Below are positions 8,249 through 14,201 of a DNA stretch of 51,875 nt, piece after piece. Position 1 is the stretch's first letter; every line of letters starts with the position of its first letter. This stretch comes from an uncultured Bacteroidaceae bacterium (lineage in GTDB: Bacteria; Bacteroidota; Bacteroidia; Bacteroidales; Bacteroidaceae): positions 1 to 51,875 of the forward strand of contig CALUIR010000019.1 in assembly GCA_944320785.1 (NCBI GenBank). The letters run 5' to 3'. The notes under the pieces are model-generated. The model saw only the letters and a program-made list of their open reading frames with translations, searched no databases and had not been told where the DNA came from. The position numbers and the translations under genes were made by a program.

Positions 8249-8650
8249 TTAAGGTTCAGATGTTCCTACTATACTTGTTCCTGTCACTTCAATTTTAGTG
8301 TCTTTCCCCGGTTCAAGATAATAAACTTGCTGAACCCAATTATAAACAGATGAGCTATTATATCTCGTTGTAAGGTAAACCTTCACTTTTTGAGCATTTT
8401 TGTTCGCTACAAATTGCTTGCTAAATCCATCTTCTATATTTTCTATAGTATTTTGTGCGATTCTTTCTTCTTTGTCATTATACTCAAATAGAGTGACATC
8501 TATTTCAAACACTTCTGGCTGTTCTACATCATAATACATAAATGTGTAAGTTGTATCATTCACAACTTCATCATCATCCGAACATGCAGAGAACGATAAT
8601 ACCATTGCCGCACAAAGCAGCATCAAACTAAGGTACTTCAAATTTTTCAT
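8249..8650 (-). CDS. Putative surface lipoprotein carried by the transposon
   Basis: A 133-residue predicted lipoprotein. Signal peptide MKNLKYLSLMLLCAAMVLSF is followed by lipobox FSAC and then SDDDE. An S(D/E)3 run right after the lipidated cysteine matches the reported Bacteroides/Flavobacterium lipoprotein export signal, so the mature protein is predicted to face outward. The rest (about 110 residues, acidic, with YTFMYYDVEQP and VYYLEPGKDTKIEV) looks like one beta-sandwich-like domain; I recognise no family. The frame extends upstream to 8722 but the signal peptide sets the start at 8650. A good terminator follows. Its position inside the element makes it cargo, not a host gene. Confidence 0.72.
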   Translation of the reverse strand: MKNLKYLSLMLLCAAMVLSFSACSDDDEVVNDTTYTFMYYDVEQPEVFEIDVTLFEYNDKEERIAQNTIENIEDGFSKQFVANKNAQKVKVYLTTRYNSSSVYNWVQQVYYLEPGKDTKIEVTGTSIVGTSEP

Positions 8651-8968
8651 TGTACTTTGAATTAAACGTATTTTGTTGCAATATTGCCAAACAAGCATAG
8701 GCAAAGTCATACGTTTAACCAAAAGAAAAGCGCAGACTACTGCCGTACGCTCTCTGGCTCACCACAAGCCCGAATATACTATGGAGAAGTCCGCGCCAAA
8801 TGGCACGAATCCCAACGTATATTCTTTAGCTCTATCTATGTCGAGGTGGTGATTCGAGAGCGATTGAGCTATATATGTTTTCATTATAGGCATTTATGCC
8901 TAAATACGCCACAAAGTTAATTCATAAGTTTAATGTTGCAAACTTTTGTAGTAAGAAAAACTACTATA
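8651..8968. other. Non-coding part of the transposon between lipoprotein and 60-residue ORF
   Basis: About 318 bp with no convincing gene. A plus-strand frame at 8684-8920 has no recognisable features and I do not support it. The stretch holds the possible structured RNA at 8721-8796, a perfect short palindrome AGGCATTTATGCCT at 8888-8901, and a small hairpin GTAGT/ACTAC at 8948-8964. Confidence 0.45.
8721..8796 (-). ncRNA. Possible structured RNA or leader upstream of the transposon lipoprotein
   Basis: On the minus strand, GCGCGGAC (8796-8789) can pair with GTCTGCGC (8737-8730) in an 8-bp stem with one G-U pair, followed immediately by a U-rich tail (TTTTCTTTT). The roughly 50 nt in between can form inner helices, for example GGCT/AGCC and TCTC/GAGA. 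This resembles a small RNA ending in its own terminator, or a leader in front of the lipoprotein gene 70 bp downstream. The stretch is more GC-rich than the rest of the element. No known RNA family was recognised. Confidence 0.3.
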
Positions 8969-9151
8969 TCATTGATTATTTTGTTCAGAGTCCTTTTCAT
9001 CCTTATCCGATTTGATATTTGCCATTGATGACAATAGCTTATCGAATTCCTCTTTAGGAATTTGCAAGTCCAAAGTAAATTGTATAGACTTAATTTTGCT
9101 CAAGTCTACTTCTTGCCCATCTACCACTATTTTCTTTTTCTTCTTCGTCAT
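8969..9151 (-). CDS. 60-residue protein following the transposase
   Basis: A small charged protein with a lysine-rich start (MTKKKKKIVVDGQEVDLSKI) and an acidic, glutamine-rich tail (DKDEKDSEQNNQ). The middle has a plausible strand-helix pattern (IQFTLDLQIPKEEFDKLLSSM). Its ATG lies 2 bp after the transposase stop codon, so it is almost certainly cotranscribed and perhaps translationally coupled. That favours a real gene with a role in the element, such as a transposase accessory factor, but this is inference. I do not recognise a family. Confidence 0.6.
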   Translation of the reverse strand: MTKKKKKIVVDGQEVDLSKIKSIQFTLDLQIPKEEFDKLLSSMANIKSDKDEKDSEQNNQ

Positions 9152-9153
9152 GA

Positions 9154-10059
9154 TTATGCTGCTATCGTTCGCAAAAGTAAATCAAATCTTTGAGAATCGC
9201 TATGATGTCGAGTATTAAATCTGAAGATATATTCATCCACATATAGTTGCAGATGTTTTTTACTTACGCAATAATATGTGCCTAAAATCATACGCTTAAA
9301 GTGCGACCATACATTTTCTATCCCGTTTGTACTTATAGTAATCAATTCACCATCATCAGTAGCATACGTTATACCGTAAAAGTGACTTTCATGGTCTACT
9401 GATCTCTGTTCATAATCACCAATTAAACCTGTGTACTCCCATCCGTCTGTATTGACTACGCCACCATGTTCCACATATCTTCTAACTATTGGGACTAATG
9501 TTTTAGCTTGCGTGTTTGGAACGACCTTTGCTATCACTTTACCTCCTCTTTCAAGTATTCCGAATACAGGAACTTTGTCTTTGAAACTTCTTCCCTGACA
9601 CTTCTCAACCTTCTTGTCCTTGTGCCTATTCTTATTCTTTCCACCAACAAAAGTTTCGTCAATTTCAACCTCTCCAGATAGTTTATGATTGTTCTCACAG
9701 TCCATATACTGCCTAATCTTGTGCAACATATTCCAAGCCGTCTTCTGAGTTATGTGCAAATCTCTTGCTAACTGGCAAGAAGAAACACCTCTTTTGTGAG
9801 ACAAGAACAAAAACATCGCATAGAACCAATACTGCATTGGTAGTTTAGTCCCTGCAAATACCGTTCCAGTTTTTACATCAAAATATCGTCCCGTATTCTT
9901 ACAACGGTACTTGTGGTTACTACACTTGTACACTTTAGATGTTTTGTCAAATGGTGACACCACATTACCATTCCAACGTAACTTCTCAAAATACTCAATG
10001 CAACTTTCCTCATTTGGGAATGTCTGAGTAAATGACAATAAACCATCTGCTCGTCCCAT
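9154..10059 (-). CDS. IS1595 family transposase, ISXO2-like
   Basis: A 301-residue transposase. The N-terminal part carries a zinc-ribbon-like segment (VYKCSNHKYRCKNTGRYF, near residue 43) followed by TGTVFAGTKLPMQYWFYAMFL, typical of ISXO2-type proteins. An HTH-like stretch (SSCQLARDLHITQKTAWNML) precedes the RNase-H-fold catalytic domain. The acidic residues lie in VEIDETFVGGK and VNTDGWEYTG, and the third position in TNGIENVWSHFKR. Length and motif order look complete, with no frameshift. It has its own promoter and sits between intact ends, so the element could still be active. Confidence 0.93.
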   Translation of the reverse strand: MGRADGLLSFTQTFPNEESCIEYFEKLRWNGNVVSPFDKTSKVYKCSNHKYRCKNTGRYFDVKTGTVFAGTKLPMQYWFYAMFLFLSHKRGVSSCQLARDLHITQKTAWNMLHKIRQYMDCENNHKLSGEVEIDETFVGGKNKNRHKDKKVEKCQGRSFKDKVPVFGILERGGKVIAKVVPNTQAKTLVPIVRRYVEHGGVVNTDGWEYTGLIGDYEQRSVDHESHFYGITYATDDGELITISTNGIENVWSHFKRMILGTYYCVSKKHLQLYVDEYIFRFNTRHHSDSQRFDLLLRTIAA

Positions 10060-10082
10060 AGTGATTCTGTTTTTAATTTCCT

Positions 10083-10114
10083 CAAAGATAAGGAATTATA
10101 CGCAGAAAAGCAAA
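10083..10114 (-). promoter_or_regulatory. Promoter of the transposase gene
   Basis: On the minus strand: TTTG (10114-10111), 20-bp spacer, TATCTTTG (10090-10083). Both boxes fit the Bacteroidetes sigma consensus, and the -7 box is 24 bp from the transposase start. Confidence 0.6.
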
Positions 10115-10142
10115 TGATAGAAGTACAAATATCAGAAAAAGA

Positions 10143-10183
10143 AGGAAATGTGAGCATGTTATACAACACACTCACAAATTCCT
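10143..10183. repeat. Imperfect inverted repeat between the divergent transposon promoters
   Basis: AGGAAATGTGAG (10143-10154) pairs with CTCACAAATTCCT (10171-10183) apart from one inserted base. It lies between the leftward transposase promoter and the rightward zinc-ribbon promoter. It could be an operator or a hairpin. Confidence 0.4.
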
Positions 10184-10202
10184 ATCTTCATCACATATCC
10201 CT

Positions 10203-10210
10203 TACATTTG
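10203..10210 (+). promoter_or_regulatory. Promoter -7 element of the zinc-ribbon gene
   Basis: TACATTTG fits TAnnTTTG and lies 32 bp before the ATG at 10243. No TTG is at the ideal -33 distance. Confidence 0.4.
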
Positions 10211-10242
10211 TGTCAATTTACTAACATTTTAACTTTTAAAGT

Positions 10243-10377
10243 ATGCCGGAACCTGTTTGCCCTAAATGCGGAAGCGATTTTTTCCAATCAGCTCCAGCTT
10301 CCTTTGCAAGTCCTAAAAATGTGTATTTAATCTACTGTGGTAATTGTGGATGTGTAGTAGGTGCAGTATCTAAGTAA
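10243..10377 (+). CDS. 44-residue zinc-ribbon protein in the transposon
   Basis: A very short ORF encoding two zinc-knuckle pairs: CPKCG near the N terminus (residues 6-10) and CGNCGC near the C terminus (residues 32-37), separated by about 22 residues. This is a textbook four-cysteine zinc ribbon. A TAnnTTTG element lies upstream. Proteins of this size and pattern may bind nucleic acid or act as adaptors; the function here is unknown. Its 3' end overlaps the convergent 69-residue ORF by 46 bp, so possibly only one of the two is expressed. The cysteine pattern makes this the more convincing of the pair. Confidence 0.6.
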   Translation: MPEPVCPKCGSDFFQSAPASFASPKNVYLIYCGNCGCVVGAVSK

Positions 10378-10541
10378 TTTTTAGCTGCATCATGCTCTAA
10401 AACTTTATAGATATGCTCCTCAAATTCCTTATGAGTCATGGGGAGCATTTCTAACATTCCCCTAAATCCAAATCTGTGTCTACTTACATACAGCTCAATA
10501 CCTTTGCAAACACATTCTGCTATAAACTTCTTTATTCCCAT
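10332..10541 (-). CDS. 69-residue hypothetical protein near the right end of the transposon
   Basis: A small ORF starting MGIKKFIAECVCKGIELYVS, 37 bp inside the right end of the element and reading inward. It has mixed helical character (MTHKEFEEHIYKVLEHDAAKN) and a proline/threonine-rich end. I recognise no family and see no TAnnTTTG promoter. Overlap with the zinc-ribbon gene weakens the case, but it has the start, base composition and position of a passenger gene. Confidence 0.42.
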   Translation of the reverse strand: MGIKKFIAECVCKGIELYVSRHRFGFRGMLEMLPMTHKEFEEHIYKVLEHDAAKNYLDTAPTTHPQLPQ

Positions 10542-10555
10542 ACTCTAATCATTTA

Positions 10556-10578
10556 GTGTTGTTTCGTATATAAGTGCC
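10556..10578 (-). repeat. Right terminal inverted repeat of the transposon
   Basis: Read inward from 10578: GGCACTTATATAC, matching the left end at 12 of 13 positions, with further matches (ACA-type bases) to about 23 bp. Confidence 0.82.
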
Positions 10579-10586
10579 TTTGGAAA
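10579..10586. repeat. Right target-site duplication of the IS1595-family element
   Basis: TTTGGAAA, an exact copy of 8042-8049, directly abutting the right inverted repeat. Confidence 0.88.
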
Positions 10587-10704
10587 ACATTGGGAGAATC
10601 GAAGCAAAACCATGGAAGGAGCGGAGCCATTCATTGGAGAGATTTTCCGATGCCTGCGGGAAGGTTTTCCCGCCGCGTCCGGCAGCCTGCGCGGGAAAGG
10701 CGCA

Positions 10705-10742
10705 AAAAATCCCGCCGCCGGCAGGAAGCTGCCAACGGCGGG
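10705..10742 (-). terminator. Intrinsic terminator after the membrane zinc peptidase gene
   Basis: On the minus strand CCCGCCG..GGCAG, 4-nt loop, CTGCC..CGGCGGG (10742-10711), followed by A then six T residues (10710-10705). It lies about 45 bp beyond the peptidase stop. Confidence 0.8.
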
Positions 10743-10788
10743 ACAGGTTGCCCGGCCGGCTCCACGGGGAAGCCCGGCGCAATGTGCC

Positions 10789-11475
10789 TTATTCCCTGCG
10801 GCCCATGAAAATCAGGACATAGTAAATCAACGTGGCCAACGAACCCAATGCCGCCACCACGTAGGTGTAGGCCGCCGAACGGAGGGCATCCTCCGCGTAG
10901 CGGTGGTTGCTGAAGTTCGTGATGCCCGCGCTGCTCAGCCACACCAAGGCGCGGCGGCTTGCGTTGACCTCCACCGGGAGGGTCACGATGCTGAACAAGG
11001 TGGTCATGGCAAAAAGGATGATGCCGGCCAGCATCAGTTGGGGGAAGGTATTAATCAGGAGCATGCCGCCCAACAGCACCCACGTGACGATGGACGAGGA
11101 GAACTGCACCACGGGAACCAATGCGGAACGCATCTTCAGCGGGGCATACGCCTTGGCATGCTGCACGGCATGGCCGCATTCATGTGCCGCCACGGCCGCC
11201 GCTGCCACGCTGCAACTGCTGTACACGCCTTCGCTCAGGTTCACGGTCTTGTTCGCCGGGTTGTAATGGTCGGTGAGCATGCCCGGCGTGTGCGTGACCT
11301 GCACGTCGTAAATGCCGTTGTCGTGGAGCATCTTCAGAGCCACGTCGCGCCCTGTCATCCCGCCGGGAAGGGGCATCTTGGAATACTTCTTGAACTTGCT
11401 TTGCAGGCTGGCCTGCACGATATAGCTGACAACCGCTATGCCGATAAAAATAATCCAACTGATAGGTATAGCCAT
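10789..11475 (-). CDS. Membrane zinc metallopeptidase, YugP family
   Basis: A 228-residue integral membrane protein of the YugP/zinc-peptidase type. It has an N-terminal membrane helix (WIIFIGIAVVSYIVQASL), the HExxH-type site AAHECGHAVQHA (about residues 96-107), then hydrophobic helices (VTWVLLGGMLLINTFPQLML, AGIILFAMTTLFSIVTL) and a C-terminal helix. The conserved VEVNASRRAL after the helices likely supplies the third ligand region. Substrates of this family are not established. It is monocistronic, with a TAGCTTTG -7 element upstream and a strong terminator downstream. Confidence 0.9.
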   Translation of the reverse strand: MAIPISWIIFIGIAVVSYIVQASLQSKFKKYSKMPLPGGMTGRDVALKMLHDNGIYDVQVTHTPGMLTDHYNPANKTVNLSEGVYSSCSVAAAAVAAHECGHAVQHAKAYAPLKMRSALVPVVQFSSSIVTWVLLGGMLLINTFPQLMLAGIILFAMTTLFSIVTLPVEVNASRRALVWLSSAGITNFSNHRYAEDALRSAAYTYVVAALGSLATLIYYVLIFMGRRE

Positions 11476-11520
11476 AGATTTTCAATTTTAGTTATATGCA
11501 ACATGCAGCAAAAGGGAAGC

Positions 11521-11528
11521 CAAAGCTA
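11521..11528 (-). promoter_or_regulatory. Promoter -7 element for the zinc peptidase gene
   Basis: TAGCTTTG on the minus strand, 46 bp before the start codon. No clear -33 box. Confidence 0.4.
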
Positions 11529-11592
11529 CCACATTAAAACCAGAACGCCGCCTTTCGGAGCAATCTTTAGGGATATTTAGGGACTTTTCGGG

Positions 11593-11624
11593 AAAACAAA
11601 GGCGGGGGCGCCGCCGCCCCCGCC
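11593..11624 (-). terminator. Intrinsic terminator of fur-purA
   Basis: Perfect 9-bp GC stem GGCGGGGGC/GCCCCCGCC (11624-11616 with 11609-11601), followed on the minus strand by TTTGTTTT. It starts 16 bp beyond the purA stop. Confidence 0.78.
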
Positions 11625-11639
11625 CTGTAGCTGACAGGA

Positions 11640-12914
11640 TTACTCTTCCGTATAGCGCTCTATCGTCTGCTCGCGGTCGGGACCCACGGAAACAATCTGG
11701 ATGGGAACACCCAGCTGTTCCTCCAGGAAAGTGAGGTAAGCGTTGAACTCTTCGGGGAACTCGTCCTCGCTCGTCATCTTCGTCATGTCCGTCTTCCAGC
11801 CGGGAAACTCCACATATACCGGCTCCACGCCTTGCTCGATGTCAAACGGGAAATAATCGATTTCTTCCCCATTGACTTTATATGCGACGCAGGCTTTCAC
11901 CGTTTCGAAACCATCCAGCACGTCGCTTTTCATCATGATGAGCTTGGTCACGCCGTTCACCATCACGGCATACCTCAAGGCCACCAGGTCAATCCATCCG
12001 CAGCGGCGCTCGCGCCCGGTGACCGCGCCGTATTCATGGCCGAGGTCGCGGATTTTCTTCCCGGTCTCGTCGAAAAGCTCCGTGGGGAACGGGCCGCTGC
12101 CCACTCGGGTGCAGTAGGCTTTCATGATGCCATATACTTCGCCTATCCTGTTGGGCGCCACGCCCAGTCCGGCGCATGCTCCGGCACAAATGGTGTTGGA
12201 AGAGGTGACATACGGGTAGGACCCGAAATCAATATCCAACATGGTGCCTTGCGCTCCCTCGCAAAGCACGCTTTTCCCTTCGCGCAACAGGCCGTTGATT
12301 TCATGCTCGCTGTCCACCAACGGGAACTGTTTCAGGTATTCGATGCCTTCCCACCAGGCTTTCTCCATTTCGGAAAGGTCGTAGGAATAGCCCAGGCGCT
12401 GCAATATCTGCTCGTGGCGCGCCTTGGCCTGCGCGTACTTTTCCGCGAAGTCCAAGGCGATGTCGCCCACCCGCAAGCCGTTGCGGCTCACCTTGTCCGT
12501 GTAAGCGGGGCCGATGCCCTTGCCGGTGGTGCCCACTTTCGACTTCCCTTTCGCCGCCTCGTAAGCTGCATCCAGGATGCGGTGCGTGGGCAATATCAGA
12601 TGGGCTTTCCGGGAGATGCGCAGCCTTTCCCGCAACGGATGGCCGGAAGCTTCCAACGCTTCGGCCTCTGCCTTGAACAAAGCCGGGTCCAGCACCACGC
12701 CGTTGCCGATGATATTCACCTTGTCGCCTTGGAATATCCCTGAAGGGATGGACCTCAGCACATATTTCTGCCCCTCAAACTCAAGGGTGTGGCCGGCATT
12801 CGGCCCTCCTTGGAAACGCGCGACGACATCATACCTTGGGGTCAAGACATCCACGACTTTCCCCTTCCCTTCATCGCCCCATTGCAATCCCAAAAGAACA
12901 TCTACTTTCATCAT
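11640..12914 (-). CDS. purA: Adenylosuccinate synthetase
   Basis: Catalyses GTP-dependent joining of IMP and aspartate to adenylosuccinate, the first committed step to AMP. The 424-residue product has the family's N-terminal GTP/catalytic loop (LGLQWGDEGKGKVVD), the IMP-site segments (PNAGHT, GTTGKGIGPAY) and RVGSGPFPTELFDETG further on. Length is standard. It begins 15 bp after the fur-family gene, so the two are probably cotranscribed; a strong terminator follows. Confidence 0.97.
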   Translation of the reverse strand: MMKVDVLLGLQWGDEGKGKVVDVLTPRYDVVARFQGGPNAGHTLEFEGQKYVLRSIPSGIFQGDKVNIIGNGVVLDPALFKAEAEALEASGHPLRERLRISRKAHLILPTHRILDAAYEAAKGKSKVGTTGKGIGPAYTDKVSRNGLRVGDIALDFAEKYAQAKARHEQILQRLGYSYDLSEMEKAWWEGIEYLKQFPLVDSEHEINGLLREGKSVLCEGAQGTMLDIDFGSYPYVTSSNTICAGACAGLGVAPNRIGEVYGIMKAYCTRVGSGPFPTELFDETGKKIRDLGHEYGAVTGRERRCGWIDLVALRYAVMVNGVTKLIMMKSDVLDGFETVKACVAYKVNGEEIDYFPFDIEQGVEPVYVEFPGWKTDMTKMTSEDEFPEEFNAYLTFLEEQLGVPIQIVSVGPDREQTIERYTEE

Positions 12915-12929
12915 TGTCTCCTGTGTTAC

Positions 12930-13400
12930 TTATTTATTTGTTTTCTTCCTTCTTTTCGCCCACAAGCACCGGCTGCAAATCCCATAAATGTACAAGGAAT
13001 AATGGGACATCTGGAAACGGTTGAGCCGCGTGTTGGCAATAGCGTCCTTCAGTTCCTCGTTCTGCACTTCCTTCACCTTGCCGCACTGGGTGCAAATCAG
13101 GTGGTGGTGCGTCTCGATGTTGAACGACTTTTCATACTGGGATGAGTTGCCGAACAAGTGCTTGATGACCAGCTTGGCATCCATCAGCAGGATGATGGTG
13201 TTGTAAAGGGTGGCGCGGCTCACTCGGAAGTTCTCCTGGTTTGCCATCAGGCCATACAGCATGTCGATGTCGAAATGCCCGTTGATGGAATAAATCGTGT
13301 CCAATATGGCAAAACGTTCCGGCGTCTTCCTGTGGCCGTTCGATTCCAGATACTCCGTGAATATCTTCCGCACCGTCTCCTTTACGTTCTTGTTCTCCAT
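12930..13400 (-). CDS. Fur family transcriptional regulator
   Basis: A 156-residue metal- or peroxide-responsive repressor. It has the N-terminal winged helix (HRKTPERFAILDTIYSINGHF, FRVSRATLYNTIILL) and the C-terminal dimerisation/metal domain with HHHLICTQCG and a second CSRC pair that should form the structural zinc site. The sequence does not decide between Fur, Zur and PerR. The coupling to purA is conserved in Bacteroides as far as I recall. The C terminus is basic (WAKRRKKTNK). Confidence 0.93.
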   Translation of the reverse strand: MENKNVKETVRKIFTEYLESNGHRKTPERFAILDTIYSINGHFDIDMLYGLMANQENFRVSRATLYNTIILLMDAKLVIKHLFGNSSQYEKSFNIETHHHLICTQCGKVKEVQNEELKDAIANTRLNRFQMSHYSLYIYGICSRCLWAKRRKKTNK

Positions 13401-13464
13401 GCCCTGCTCTTTACGGCGAACAAAATTAAATCCTTTTTACGGAAAAAGAAAATGTTTGGGGGAA

Positions 13465-14124
13465 TTATTCCAGTTCGCAGGCAATATCCTCGCACAACGG
13501 CAACAAATCATCCCGTCCCTCCTGCCGGAGGGCGCCGGCAAGGCAAAGCACCTTTGCGGCATTGGCCTTGCCTTGGAGGCCCAGCTTCTTGAGGCAAAGC
13601 ACGGCAGCCTTGCGCGGCAAGAACGCTTCCGACAGGACAGCAGCCTGCGCCTGGTCAAGCAGTTCAGCCATGGCACGCTCATTCAGTTCCATGCCTTTCG
13701 ACAACAAACGGGCAGCCAGCAGGAAACCGCAATACTGGAAATATTCGCGCCCGTCGGCAATCCATTCAAATGATTTTGAAGGAGCGTAGGGCAGGTATTG
13801 GAAAAGGGTCATGCACGTAACCTCCGCTATCTCCGGATAATGCATGCCTTCCACCCAGATGTCCGCGATTTCCGGGTAAAAAGTATCCACCGGCTGGAGC
13901 ATGCCCGCCAGGAGCTTGGCCTCCCGGATGTCCTCTTTCCACAATGCTTGCGCCAGCTCATGGTTTTTCGCATAGCCGGAAGCAATGGATTTCAACCGGG
14001 GCAACTCCACCCCGAAATTCAATTTATAGGCCAACCCTTTCTCACGCATGCTTTGCGAAACAGCACCGTTCATGGCCAGCCGAAACTGCTTCTTGATGTC
14101 CCTTATCTGTTCCTGTATGTCCAT
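13465..14124 (-). CDS. AlkD-like DNA alkylation repair protein
   Basis: A 219-residue HEAT-like helical repeat protein of the DNA alkylation repair family, whose characterised members (AlkC/AlkD) excise alkylated bases. Family-like features are GVELPRLKSIA near residue 37 and the helical pairs EVTCMTLFQYLPYAPSKSF and YFQYCGFLLAARLL. Catalytic equivalence to AlkD is not demonstrated. I chose MDIQEQIRDIKKQF as the start; an upstream ATG at 14175 would place the N terminus inside the DPP III terminator. It lies 64 bp before fur. Confidence 0.82.
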   Translation of the reverse strand: MDIQEQIRDIKKQFRLAMNGAVSQSMREKGLAYKLNFGVELPRLKSIASGYAKNHELAQALWKEDIREAKLLAGMLQPVDTFYPEIADIWVEGMHYPEIAEVTCMTLFQYLPYAPSKSFEWIADGREYFQYCGFLLAARLLSKGMELNERAMAELLDQAQAAVLSEAFLPRKAAVLCLKKLGLQGKANAAKVLCLAGALRQEGRDDLLPLCEDIACELE

Positions 14125-14134
14125 CTTCCTTTCC

Positions 14135-14178
14135 AAAAAACACGCCATTGCCGGGAAACAGCCATTCCCCGGCAATGG
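14135..14178 (-). terminator. Intrinsic terminator between the DPP III and AlkD-like genes
   Basis: Perfect 11-bp stem CCATTGCCGGG/CCCGGCAATGG (14178-14168 with 14155-14145), followed on the minus strand by CGTGTTTTTT. It begins 23 bp past the DPP III stop and ends 11 bp before the alkD-like ATG, so expression of that gene may depend on read-through or a promoter overlapping the hairpin. Confidence 0.75.
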
Positions 14179-14201
14179 TTCATTACAAATGGCTTTTCCC
14201 T

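Larger units (their letters stand above)
8050..10578 (-). mobile_element. IS1595-family (ISXO2-type) transposon with passenger genes
   Basis: A 2529-bp element bounded by imperfect inverted repeats beginning GGCA[G/C]TTATATAC and flanked by an exact 8-bp duplication, TTTGGAAA. It contains an ISXO2-type transposase (9154-10059, minus) and up to four further small ORFs: a lipoprotein (8249-8650), a 60-residue protein directly after the transposase (8969-9151), a 44-residue zinc-ribbon protein (10243-10377, plus) and a 69-residue protein (10332-10541). It is visibly more AT-rich than its surroundings. Simple IS1595 members are shorter and carry only the transposase; members with passenger genes are known in the family. 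It sits in an intergenic region between the Crp/Fnr gene and the zinc peptidase, so no gene seems disrupted. Confidence 0.85.

Noticed and set aside
8881-8900. GGCATTTAT at 8889 as an alternative left end of the IS1595 element
   Set aside because: It matches the right end at 8 of 9 bases, but the flanking 8 bp (TCATTATA) do not match the right flank, whereas the end at 8050 has an exact TTTGGAAA duplication and a longer match.
8684-8920. 78-codon plus-strand ORF inside the transposon
   Set aside because: No family resemblance, and it runs across the putative RNA structure and the lipoprotein leader.
10612-11580. 322-codon plus-strand frame opposite the membrane zinc peptidase
   Set aside because: Shadow of the peptidase gene, which has a clear HECGH site, promoter and terminator.
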